A stretch of 60,420 bases of DNA from an uncultured Burkholderiales bacterium. GTDB lineage: Bacteria; Pseudomonadota; Gammaproteobacteria; Burkholderiales; Burkholderiaceae_C. A program made the position numbers and the translations under genes. Positions within the stretch are counted from its first letter, which is position 1. Each line of letters starts with the position of its first letter. The DNA lies in the NCBI GenBank assembly GCA_903820745.1, contig CAIJIT010000178.1, positions 1 to 60,420 of the forward strand, read 5' to 3'. Below, piece by piece: positions 1 to 7,006 of the stretch. The notes beneath the pieces are model-generated. The model ran no database searches. It worked only from the letters and a program-made list of their open reading frames with translations, and was not told where the DNA came from.

Positions 1-141
1 GGTCTTGCAATAAGGCCATGGACCTGCTGGGGGTGTGAGGGTTTGCATGATCGTGATGTGAACGCTGCTCGCAATATCCTGTCAAAGTTCAGAGCCGGCT
101 GCGGACATGCAGCCCCTGCAGAGCGAATCCCCGCCCTTTAG
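1..141 (+). CDS. tnpB: TnpB C-terminus, partial (IS200/IS605 family)
   Basis: The frame is open from the first base and ends at TAG 139-141, giving the last 46 residues of a TnpB protein. The visible part has a CxxC half of the zinc ribbon (CWGC), then LHDRDVNAARNIL. That is the conserved end of the TnpB/RuvC-like family, where the Asp belongs to the RuvC III catalytic site. TnpB is an RNA-guided DNA endonuclease that helps keep IS200/IS605 elements in the genome. The 5' part is cut off by the window edge. Compared with the right-hand copy it differs at L-to-W, E-to-G, R-to-G and one codon near the end, so the two are separate copies. No tnpA is visible. Confidence 0.85.
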   Translation, partial: GLAIRPWTCWGCEGLHDRDVNAARNILSKFRAGCGHAAPAERIPAL

Positions 142-148
142 GGCGGGG
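129..148 (+). repeat. IS right-end hairpin
   Basis: A perfect 8-bp stem CCCCGCCC / GGGCGGGG with a TTTA loop overlaps the tnpB stop codon. Subterminal hairpins of this kind are recognised by the Y1 transposase in IS200/IS605 elements. In TnpB systems this region also forms the 3' part of the guide RNA. Confidence 0.8.
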
Positions 149-489
149 AGGATGTCAAGTCAAAGTCCCTGAAAGCGTAGCGATTGGCCTTTGCCAAAGG
201 CGCGCAGAGCATTTCAAGCGGGACAGCGCTGTGGTCAGCATTGACAAGGACGATGTATGACTGCCCCGGCTCGCAATCGATGTCGATCGACAACAACCAG
301 TAGCAAGGGAAGTCGTCGCCTTCAGCCTGGCAGAACTGACCCAACACGCTCTGGGTTTCGTTGACTGTTGCGGCGTACATGCCGGCGCCGGCATCGAGAT
401 TACCGATGCGCCAGTCGCCAACGGCCTGGGCTTTGGCCCACATAGGCGAGGCAACCCGCCACCAAGAACTTTCTTTGCGCTGCTTCCAT
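138..489 (-). pseudogene. small secreted protein, frameshifted and truncated by the IS
   Basis: The mature part (start at about 443) reads QAVGDWRIGN, then a GMYAATVNE stretch, and ends in YAFRDFD. It resembles a proteobacterial family of small exported proteins of unknown function, recognised only by general pattern. After RDFD the frame runs straight into the IS end, so the last residues LTSSPP are encoded by the element and the native C-terminus is lost. Upstream, an AAGGAGG ribosome site at 499-505 precedes an ATG at 487-489 that starts a signal-peptide-like segment (MEAAQRKFLVAGCLA). That segment is one frame off from the mature part, which suggests a single-base insertion near 444. The gene is most likely dead at both ends. 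Confidence 0.55.
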
Positions 490-631
490 CTCGGCCGACC
501 TCCTTGTTGAAAGGCAAGGCTAGCGCCGAATCAGCCGGCTTTGGCATCGCGCGCCCTCAGCTTTGAGCGAAGGCACTACCAGCTTTGGGGGGCACCCCTA
601 TGGGCAAAGTTGACAGTCGCCATAGCGCCGC

Positions 632-668
632 AACCCGGCCTCGGGCAAGGCCGGGCCGGGTTGCTTTG
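632..668 (-). terminator. GC-rich hairpin downstream of the CHRD gene
   Basis: GCAACCCGGC and GCCGGGTTGC form a 10-bp stem 14 bases past the CHRD gene stop. No run of T follows on the minus strand, so termination efficiency is uncertain. It could also serve a bidirectional role. Confidence 0.4.
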
Positions 669-681
669 AGGTCACCGCTGA

Positions 682-1122
682 TTACTTGGGCATCAACTGG
701 CCGCGAATTTCGCCGCCCTTGTTGGCTGCCGTATGGATGTTGACATACCATTTTCCGGCCATCAGGTCAGCGACCTGTGCGGCTGTCAGCGTGGCCTGTC
801 CTTCGATCGGATTGGCCGAAACGGCAAAAGGAACGACCACGCCGGCATTGGCGCCAGCAGCAGCAGGGCCGTGGATGTGGGCCGCGGTTGCCGGGCCCGT
901 CAAGCCGGCATAGCTGATCTTCCAGGACAACAAGCTGCTGTCCTTTTTAAACGTGGCTTCAGCCGTGCCGGTGGCGCTCGATGCATTCGGCGGCACTTCA
1001 TTGCCTGCCGACAACTGCGCGGATAGCGCCACGGTATTGGCGGGTTGCAACATGCCGCAACCCGCTAGGCCGATTGCCGCCGCCATCAAAGCCAGCTTCA
1101 GGTGACGTCGAATGGAAATCAT
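682..1122 (-). CDS. CHRD domain lipoprotein
   Basis: This is a 146-residue protein with a lipoprotein signal peptide: basic start MISIRRH, hydrophobic core, lipobox LAGC with the lipidated Cys at about residue 22. The rest is one CHRD domain, with ATGTAEATF, the AHIHGPA segment, and the typical end KWYVNIHTAANKGGEIRGQL. CHRD domains occur in chordin and in many bacterial surface proteins; no biochemical role is established for the bacterial ones. The start is supported by CTGGAG a few bases upstream of the ATG. It appears monocistronic, between the broken exported gene and an MFS gene. Confidence 0.8.
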   Translation of the reverse strand: MISIRRHLKLALMAAAIGLAGCGMLQPANTVALSAQLSAGNEVPPNASSATGTAEATFKKDSSLLSWKISYAGLTGPATAAHIHGPAAAGANAGVVVPFAVSANPIEGQATLTAAQVADLMAGKWYVNIHTAANKGGEIRGQLMPK

Positions 1123-1308
1123 TTTTTTCTCCAGATTATTTGTGGAAACAAACCAGGCGGCGGCGCTGTAGGCCGCCCTGCCCTGCGGCTGACAATTTTT
1201 CTATCAGCTGAATTGATTCTGCCGGAAGCGCCGGCGGTGCGTACGCACTGACTCGCAATCCCCCCTGTTCGGGGATCAGTAATACTCCGGCAACATGCCT
1301 CCCCACGT

Positions 1309-2520
1309 TCAACCCATCCGGTCGCGCTGTGCCAGCGTCGGAAACAAACGCAGCCAGATCGCCGCGACGAGCAAGGTGCAGATCCCGCCTGTCACCACCG
1401 ATCCGACCGGGCCGAACCAGGCGGCGGTGGCGCCGGACTCGAATTCACCGAGTTGATTCGAAGCGCCGATAAAGATCGAGTTGACCGCCGCGACCCGGCC
1501 GCGCATCTCGTCGGGCGTTTCCAGTTGCACCAGGGTCAGACGGATCACCACGCTGATGCTGTCGGCCGCGCCGGTGATCACCAGGGCGATCAAGGACAGG
1601 CCGATATGGGTCGACAGGCCGAAGACGACGGTTGCCAGACCGAACAGGGCAATGCCCGAGAGCATGCGATGGCCGACTCTGCGGTGCAGCGGCCAGCGCA
1701 TCAGGGCCAGCGACATCACCAGTGAACCCACGGCGGGCGCCGCGCGCAGCAGCCCCAGACCCACCGGGCCGGTGTGCAAGATGTCACGGGCATAGATCGG
1801 CAGCAGCGCTGTGGCCCCGCCGAGCAGGACGGCAAACAAGTCCAGCGAAGTCGCACCAAGCAGCAGTTTGTTCTGCCAGACAAAGGCGACGCCGGCGAAT
1901 ACCGTGCGCCAATTCGCGGCCAATGTCGAGGGGCGATGCTGATAACGCACTGCCAGGGTCAGGCCGCCGGCGATCAGCAGCAGCAAGGCACAGATGCTGT
2001 AGACCGTCACTGCCCCGTTCAGGTAGAGGACGCCACCCAACGCTGGTCCGCAAATGATGGCAGCCTGCATGCCGCTCGAGCTCAATGCGATGGCGCGCGG
2101 CAACAGATCGGTCCGCACCAGCGACGGAATCAGGGCCTGTTGAGCCGGGCTCTGGAAAGCGCGCACGGCACCCAGGATCACCGAGACCCACAGAATCAGC
2201 CCGCGCGTGGCAAAGCCGCCATCGGTCGCCGCCACCAGCAAAACGGCCACGGCCGCCTGCAGCAGCATGCACACAGCGAAGATACGGCCGCGATGCAAAC
2301 GATCGGCCAGATGCCCGGCCGGCAAAGTCATCAGCAAAGCCGGCAAGAACTGGAATAGCCCCACCAGGCCCAGATCCCAGGCGCTGGAAGTGATGTCATA
2401 CATCTGCCAAGCCACCGCGACCATCAGCATTTGATTGGCCGTAACGCCGGCCAAACGCGCCAGCCAAAAGCGGATGAATTGTGTTTGGGCAAGCAGCTGC
2501 GAGATTTGGCTTTTCGGCAT
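1309..2520 (-). CDS. MFS transporter, DHA3/EntS-like
   Basis: A 403-residue integral membrane protein with about 12 hydrophobic segments. The MFS loop 2-3 motif is visible as GHLADRLHRGR at about residues 68-78. The arrangement (FIRFWLARL near the start, VAWQMYDIT, later LTLVQLETPDEMRGRVAAVNSIFIGASNQLGEFESG) is that of the DHA3 group, which includes the enterobactin exporter EntS and macrolide exporters. No siderophore genes lie nearby, so the substrate is unknown. The ribosome site is weak. The gap 1123-1308 before it holds only short inverted repeats (1258-1276) and the CHRD promoter region. Confidence 0.8.
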   Translation of the reverse strand: MPKSQISQLLAQTQFIRFWLARLAGVTANQMLMVAVAWQMYDITSSAWDLGLVGLFQFLPALLMTLPAGHLADRLHRGRIFAVCMLLQAAVAVLLVAATDGGFATRGLILWVSVILGAVRAFQSPAQQALIPSLVRTDLLPRAIALSSSGMQAAIICGPALGGVLYLNGAVTVYSICALLLLIAGGLTLAVRYQHRPSTLAANWRTVFAGVAFVWQNKLLLGATSLDLFAVLLGGATALLPIYARDILHTGPVGLGLLRAAPAVGSLVMSLALMRWPLHRRVGHRMLSGIALFGLATVVFGLSTHIGLSLIALVITGAADSISVVIRLTLVQLETPDEMRGRVAAVNSIFIGASNQLGEFESGATAAWFGPVGSVVTGGICTLLVAAIWLRLFPTLAQRDRMG

Positions 2521-2550
2521 CGGCCGAGCTTAGCAGCGCCGGGCTGAAAA

Positions 2551-4548
2551 TCAGAAATGAAGCCCTTTCATCATCTGCTGCAGCGCCAGGGCTTGAGCAG
2601 AGAGTTCAGTCTCACCGGTTCCAGTCGATTGATCGGTTTTGGTGTTTTCAGGAAACATCCGGAAGCTTGTATTCATGATGATCTGCGCCACCCTGGGCAG
2701 AGCCGTGTGCAGCACTTCACCGAATACTCCGAGGCGGGTGCTCAGTCGCACCGGGCGTTCAATGCAAGCCTGCACGACCAATGCCGCGGCATCTTCAGGA
2801 TCCAGCGCAGGCACGCTGTCGTAGATCCTTGTCGGCGCGATCATCGGCGTGCGCACCAGCGGCATATTGATGGTCGTGAAGGTGATGCCCTGGTCGGCGA
2901 ACTCGCTCGCAGCGCAACGGGTCCAGGCGTCGAGCGCCGCCTTACTGGCGACATAGGCCGAAAAGCGCGGCGCGTTGGTCAGCACCCCGATGCTGGAGAT
3001 ATTGACCACATGGCCGCTGCGCTTAGCCACCATGCCGGGCAGCAAACCCAAGGTAACGCGCAGGCAACCAAAATAATTCAACTGCATCGTGCGCTCGAAA
3101 TCGTGAAAACGTTCATAGCTGTTCTCGATCGCGCGGCGGATCGAACGGCCCGCGTTATTGATCAGGAAATCAACACCGCCAAATTTTTCGTCCAGCCAGC
3201 AGAGCATTTCATTGCAGCTTCGCTCATCGGCGATGTCGGCCGAATAGCTGTGAATCTGCGCTTGAACTCCGGCCGCTGCCTGGATGGCCTTGACCGCGTC
3301 GGCGAGTTTGTCCGCACCGCGCGCGCAGATGATGGTGATCGCCCCGGCCGCCGCAAACTTCATGGCCGAGGCCAGACCGATGCCCGATGAGCCCCCGGTG
3401 ACCAGCACCACCCGCCCGGCCACTGCTCCCTTCAGGCTGCGGTCGATGAACAGATCCGGGTCGAGATGCCGCTCCCAATAATCCCAGAGCCGCCAGGCAT
3501 AACTGTGCAGATCTGGGCAAGCGATGCCCGAGCCTTTCAAGGCGAGTTCGGTTTCACGGCAGTCAAAGCGCGTCGGGTAATTGACGAAGGCGAAGATGTC
3601 CTCAGGCAAGCCCAGGTCCTTCATCACCGCACGCCGGATCCTTCGCACCGGGGCCAGCGCCGCCAAGGATTTCTTGACGGCCTGGGGAATGAATCCCAGC
3701 AGGGCGGCGTTGACGAACAGGCTCATCTTCGGGGCATGGGCGGCGATCGAAAAAATGTCGAGCACCTCGCCCACCCGGTAACCGACCGGATCCACCAGAT
3801 GAAAGCAACGCCCGCTGTTGCCGGACTGATGGCTGAGATGGTCGAGCGCAGCCACGACAAAGTCCACCGGCACGATATTGATTCGACCGCCCTCCAGACC
3901 GATGGCCGGCAGCCAGGGCGGCAGTATTTGACGCAGGCGTTGAATCGGCTTGAAGAAGTAATAAGGTCCGTCGACCTTGTCCATCTCGCCGGTCCTAGAG
4001 TCCCCCACCACAATCGCCGGACGGTAGATCGTCCAAGGGCATCGGCACTCGCTGCGGACAATCTTTTCGCCCTCATGCTTGCTCAGGAAATAGGGATGAT
4101 CCAGGCCCTCGGCCTGCTCGAACATATCCTCGCGGAACACGCCCTCGTACAGGCCGGCGGCGGTGATCGAAGAGATATGGTGAACATGCCCGGCATCGAT
4201 CAGTGCCGCAAATTCGACCAGCTTGCGAGTCCCCGCAACGTTGGCCCGCATCTGCGAGTCTGCATCGGCTCTCAGGTCATAGACTGCGGCCAGATGGTAG
4301 ACATGATCGATCTGCCCTTTCAAGCGCCTGATGCTTTGGTCGCTGACACCGAGATTGGGGGCACTCAGATCGCCGAAAACCGGCAGCGCACGCGCCTTGC
4401 CAACGCCCCAGAAAGCCAGCAACTCGGGTAGCTTGCTGCGGCTTTCCTCCCGCAACAGGAAATGGACGCTGCTGGCGCGATGCGACAACAACTTTTTGAC
4501 CAGACGTTTGCCGATGAAGCCAGTGGCTCCGGTAACAAAATATTGCAT
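2551..4548 (-). CDS. alcohol-forming fatty acyl-CoA reductase (two SDR domains)
   Basis: A 665-residue fusion of two short-chain dehydrogenase-type domains. The N-terminal extended SDR domain has the nucleotide motif TGATGFIG at residues 6-13 and a YxxxK pair in HPYFLSKHE. The C-terminal classical SDR domain (about residues 385-610) has TGGSSGIG, NNAG, the NISSIG serine and YVASK. Length, domain order and many blocks (GEMDKVDGPYYFFK, FHDFERTMQLNYFG, NMPLVRTPMIAPT) match the bacterial long-chain acyl-CoA reductases that reduce fatty acyl-CoA to fatty alcohol with NADPH (Marinobacter FAR type; mycobacterial relatives are similar). Start: ATG at 4548 has AAGGAG seven bases upstream, and the longer in-frame extension does not. 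It is divergent from the phasin gene, suggesting a link to storage lipid. Confidence 0.8.
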   Translation of the reverse strand: MQYFVTGATGFIGKRLVKKLLSHRASSVHFLLREESRSKLPELLAFWGVGKARALPVFGDLSAPNLGVSDQSIRRLKGQIDHVYHLAAVYDLRADADSQMRANVAGTRKLVEFAALIDAGHVHHISSITAAGLYEGVFREDMFEQAEGLDHPYFLSKHEGEKIVRSECRCPWTIYRPAIVVGDSRTGEMDKVDGPYYFFKPIQRLRQILPPWLPAIGLEGGRINIVPVDFVVAALDHLSHQSGNSGRCFHLVDPVGYRVGEVLDIFSIAAHAPKMSLFVNAALLGFIPQAVKKSLAALAPVRRIRRAVMKDLGLPEDIFAFVNYPTRFDCRETELALKGSGIACPDLHSYAWRLWDYWERHLDPDLFIDRSLKGAVAGRVVLVTGGSSGIGLASAMKFAAAGAITIICARGADKLADAVKAIQAAAGVQAQIHSYSADIADERSCNEMLCWLDEKFGGVDFLINNAGRSIRRAIENSYERFHDFERTMQLNYFGCLRVTLGLLPGMVAKRSGHVVNISSIGVLTNAPRFSAYVASKAALDAWTRCAASEFADQGITFTTINMPLVRTPMIAPTRIYDSVPALDPEDAAALVVQACIERPVRLSTRLGVFGEVLHTALPRVAQIIMNTSFRMFPENTKTDQSTGTGETELSAQALALQQMMKGLHF

Positions 4549-4712
4549 CGCAAGCTCCTTGACCAATCGATTCAAGCGCTGATCAATCAATGCAAGGTTG
4601 CGGAGGCGCATTTTCGCTGGGGAGACGGGCGCACATACTTGGCTCTGCCACCCGGGATAAGCGGTGCGTTTTTGAAACTTTTATGCAACGACATTCACAA
4701 AGGATAGACACC

Positions 4713-5459
4713 ATGGTCAAGAAACTTCAGAAGATGGCAGGCAAGGGCAAGTCCAATGGCGGTTCGGGTGCGGCGATGCCGGACAGTCAGTTCGCGCAAA
4801 GCGTCAAGGACTCGGCACAGCAGATCTGGTCTGCAGGGCTTGGAGCTTTCTCCAAAGCACAGGGCGAAGGCAGCAAGGTTTTTGAAGCGCTGGTCAAGGA
4901 AGGAATGAACGCCCAGAAGCGCACCCAGGCGGTCGCTGAAGAAAAGTTCGTTGCAATGGCTGGCAAAGTCTCGGACCTGGCCGGCGATGTCAGCAGCAAG
5001 GCGGGCAAGCAGTGGGACAAGATGGAAGCCATCGTCGAAGACCGAATCGCCCAAGCGCTGAAGCGCCTCGGCGTGCCTTCGACCAAGGATCTTGAGGCCC
5101 TGAATCGCCGCATCGATGCATTGAGCAAGGGCGCCAAGACAGCGCCAAAAACTGCTGCCGCACCGAAGCCAGCGGCAAAGGCCGTCAAACCGGTGGCCAA
5201 ACCGGTGGCCAAGGCGGTGGCAAGACGAAGTAAAAAGGCGGCAGCAAAACCGGTGGCCAAACCGGCGGCAAAGGCGTCAATAAAGCCTGCCGCGAAAACT
5301 GCAGCAAAGGCAACGCCAACGATCAAGACAGTGACCAAGCCGGTGGCCAAGAAAGCGGCCAAAGTGGCGGTCGCAGCCTTGCCAAAAGCGGCACCCAAGA
5401 GCGCCGCCAAGGCTCCACAAGTTGTGCCTGCAGCGCCGGCGCCCGCAGCACCGATCTGA
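4713..5459 (+). CDS. phasin / PHA granule-associated protein with histone-like tail (PhaF/PhaI family)
   Basis: A 248-residue protein in two parts. Residues about 20-130 are an amphipathic helical phasin domain (SAQQIWSAGLGAFSKAQ, KVSDLAGDVSSKAGKQWDKME, then ALKRLGVPSTKDLEALNRRIDAL). The rest is a low-complexity tail of Lys, Ala and Pro with repeated KPVAK/KPAAK units, like the H1-type tail of PhaF that binds DNA and helps granules segregate. Such proteins coat polyhydroxyalkanoate granules. Start: ATG 4713 follows AAAGGA; the reading frame extends upstream without a ribosome site. The 164-base gap to the acyl-CoA reductase must hold both divergent promoters; I see no clear consensus there. 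Confidence 0.8.
   Translation: MVKKLQKMAGKGKSNGGSGAAMPDSQFAQSVKDSAQQIWSAGLGAFSKAQGEGSKVFEALVKEGMNAQKRTQAVAEEKFVAMAGKVSDLAGDVSSKAGKQWDKMEAIVEDRIAQALKRLGVPSTKDLEALNRRIDALSKGAKTAPKTAAAPKPAAKAVKPVAKPVAKAVARRSKKAAAKPVAKPAAKASIKPAAKTAAKATPTIKTVTKPVAKKAAKVAVAALPKAAPKSAAKAPQVVPAAPAPAAPI
5187..5360 (+). repeat. Lys-Pro-Val-Ala coding repeats in the phasin tail
   Basis: The 12-base unit AAACCGGTGGCC occurs in tandem at 5187-5198 and 5199-5210, again at 5247-5258, and in diverged form near 5338. Each unit encodes KPVA. The repeats explain a long but false open frame on the opposite strand and could expand or contract by slippage. Confidence 0.7.
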
Positions 5460-5608
5460 GCCCGGCCGCTTGTACCCGGCGGCAGGAATCGGCAGGCCTT
5501 GCCGCGCAGGCGGGTTTGCCGTACCGGGAATCCGGCCGGCGATCATGTCCGCCGATCCCCTGCGGCGCGTACGCAGCATACGAATCTGGCAAGGTCTAAA
5601 CTGTGGCC

Positions 5609-6295
5609 ATGATTCGACTGTTTGTTGGTCTCGGCAATCCGGGGCAGGAATATGAAAACACACGCCACAACGCCGGGTTTTGGTGGGTCGATGCGCTGGC
5701 ACGCGAACTCGGCGCCACCCTGCAGGTGGAGCGCAACTATTTCGGAAAAGTTGCCAGGGTCAACAGCCCACGCGGCGCGGCCGGGCCGATCTGGCTGATC
5801 GAGCCGATGACCTATATGAATTTGTCAGGCAAAGCAGTGGCTGCGCTGGCACGCTTTTACAAGATCGAGCCTGAAGAAATTCTGGCCGTCCATGACGAAC
5901 TGGACCTGGATCCAGGCCAGATGAAGATCAAGCAGGGCGGCAGCGCTGCAGGACACAACGGATTGAAGGACCTGCAAGCGCAACTCGGTTCGGCCAATTT
6001 TTGGCGCCTGCGACTGGGCATCGGACATCCAGGCAACCGCGGCGAAGTGGCCGATTATGTGCTGCGTCGACCGCCACTGGCCGAGCGCTTGGCGGTCGAC
6101 GACTGCATAACCAAATCACTCGATGCGGTCGACTTGCTGCTGGCAGGCGACATGGCGCGGGCGCTGATGAAGGTTCATGCCAAACCGCCAAGGCCGAAAT
6201 TGCCCAAGCCACCGCCCTCCGGGCCTGCGGCAGAACCGATCATGGAGATTGCGCCATGTCTTTCACCAACTACTTTGCGCGATCAACCTGCCTAG
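5609..6295 (+). CDS. pth: peptidyl-tRNA hydrolase
   Basis: Cleaves peptidyl-tRNA released from stalled ribosomes, recycling tRNA. The N-terminus [24 protein letters not shown] carries Asn10 and His20, the conserved catalytic pair, and the third residue lies in [11 protein letters not shown] at about residue 93. MTYMNLSG and GHNGLKD are also family signatures. The protein is 228 residues, longer than the usual about 190. The extra C-terminal part is Pro-rich ([15 protein letters not shown]) and overlaps the next gene by 40 bases. A GTG two codons upstream (5603) is possible; ATG 5609 matches the family N-terminus. In relatives pth often follows rplY and prs, which are absent here. Confidence 0.92.
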   Translation: MIRLFVGLGNPGQEYENTRHNAGFWWVDALARELGATLQVERNYFGKVARVNSPRGAAGPIWLIEPMTYMNLSGKAVAALARFYKIEPEEILAVHDELDLDPGQMKIKQGGSAAGHNGLKDLQAQLGSANFWRLRLGIGHPGNRGEVADYVLRRPPLAERLAVDDCITKSLDAVDLLLAGDMARALMKVHAKPPRPKLPKPPPSGPAAEPIMEIAPCLSPTTLRDQPA

Positions 6296-6699
6296 CCCTC
6301 GTTGCGGTTTGCGTCGCCGCGGCGGCACAGACCCAAGCACAGCAGGCCAAGATCTACCGCTGCGGCGCCGATGGCCGCGATTTGCGCGATTCGCCCTGCC
6401 CGGTCGGCTCGCAGGCCAGCGCCGCGCAAATCATCTTCGACCAACCGAGCCAGGCACAGTCGCGGGGTGCACGTGAGCAGATGAGCAAAGATGCAAAGCT
6501 CGGTCGCGAGCTTGAGCAGGACCGGCAAAAGCAGGAGGCGGATGCGCGCCGCCATGCCGGCCCGGCCATCGGCATCAACGGCCTGCCAGCGCTGCCCAAG
6601 CCAGCCAGCGCGGCTACCCCGGTCAAGACCAAGCAGCCGCACGCACACAAACCAGCCCATGCGGCCAGCGCCAGTCATGCGGCCTCAAGCGCCAGATAG
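6256..6699 (+). CDS. small exported protein, DUF4124-like
   Basis: A 147-residue protein with a cleavable signal peptide (hydrophobic stretch [12 protein letters not shown], likely cleavage after TQAQA/QQA). It then has [18 protein letters not shown], the short N-terminal motif of periplasmic proteins in the DUF4124 group. The rest is charged, then a low-complexity tail of Ala, His, Lys and Pro. The start is inside the 3' end of pth in another frame, with GGAG eight bases upstream, so translation is probably coupled to pth. Function unknown. Confidence 0.7.
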   Translation: MSFTNYFARSTCLALVAVCVAAAAQTQAQQAKIYRCGADGRDLRDSPCPVGSQASAAQIIFDQPSQAQSRGAREQMSKDAKLGRELEQDRQKQEADARRHAGPAIGINGLPALPKPASAATPVKTKQPHAHKPAHAASASHAASSAR

Positions 6700-6711
6700 A
6701 ATGACGTATTG

Positions 6712-6920
6712 TTGGTGCTCGTGCAGGCATTGCGCCTGTGCAGTTAAACGGGAATCAGAAAGGTGCGATCCAGCGGATCAATCCCAACCTGAGCTGTCCC
6801 CGCAACGGTAAGTGGATAGAGCTTTTCGAAGCTCCAACTTTTGTACTCGCTCCACTGGCGTTCTTTGAACGCTGGGAAGGACTCAAAGGTCAGATCCACC
6901 AGCCCGGATACCGGCCAACA
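6712..6920 (+). promoter_or_regulatory. cobalamin riboswitch
   Basis: This leader carries the signature blocks of the AdoCbl riboswitch in the right order: GTTAAACGGGAATC near 6742, GGTGCGATCC, then the B12-box core AGCTGTCCCCGCAACGGTAAG split over 6792-6812, CTGGGAAGG near 6871 and the closing CCCGGATACCGGCC at 6903-6916. It lies upstream of btuB-btuF-btuC-btuD, and cobalamin binding should reduce expression of this uptake operon. Confidence 0.95.
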
Positions 6921-6924
6921 AAGT

Positions 6925-6981
6925 GATCGGCCAGGACAATGGCCGATCGTTTCACGAGCGCCTGCGGGAAACTGGCGCTCG
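6925..6981 (+). promoter_or_regulatory. tandem hairpins after the riboswitch (expression platform)
   Basis: Two perfect hairpins follow the aptamer: GATCGGCC/GGCCGATC (6925-6948, loop 8) and CGAGCGCC/GGCGCTCG (6955-6981, loop 11). The second is followed by GCTGCTTTGTTGCTT, a moderately T-rich stretch, so it may be the terminator that responds to cobalamin. Both lie before the btuB start at 7007. Confidence 0.6.
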
Positions 6982-7006
6982 GCTGCTTTGTTGCTTGCTT
7001 TCTTCC

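Larger units (their letters stand above)
1..158 (+). mobile_element. right end of an IS200/IS605-type element (left copy)
   Basis: This is the distal part of an insertion sequence whose body lies outside the window. It contains the 3' end of tnpB followed by a perfect hairpin and the tail GATGTCAA. The same sequence appears inverted at 60281-60420, with only four differences over the 140 aligned bases. Identity stops abruptly after GATGTCAA in both copies, which places the element boundary at about position 158. Confidence 0.85.

Noticed and set aside
1258-1276. Short hairpin ATCCCC/GGGGAT as terminator of the MFS gene
   Set aside because: Only six pairs and no T run in the proper direction, so it is not listed as a feature.
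4787-5410. 207-codon open frame on the minus strand opposite the phasin
   Set aside because: It is the shadow of the Lys/Ala/Pro repeat tail (AAG and GCC codons have no stop when reversed). No ribosome site and no recognisable domain.
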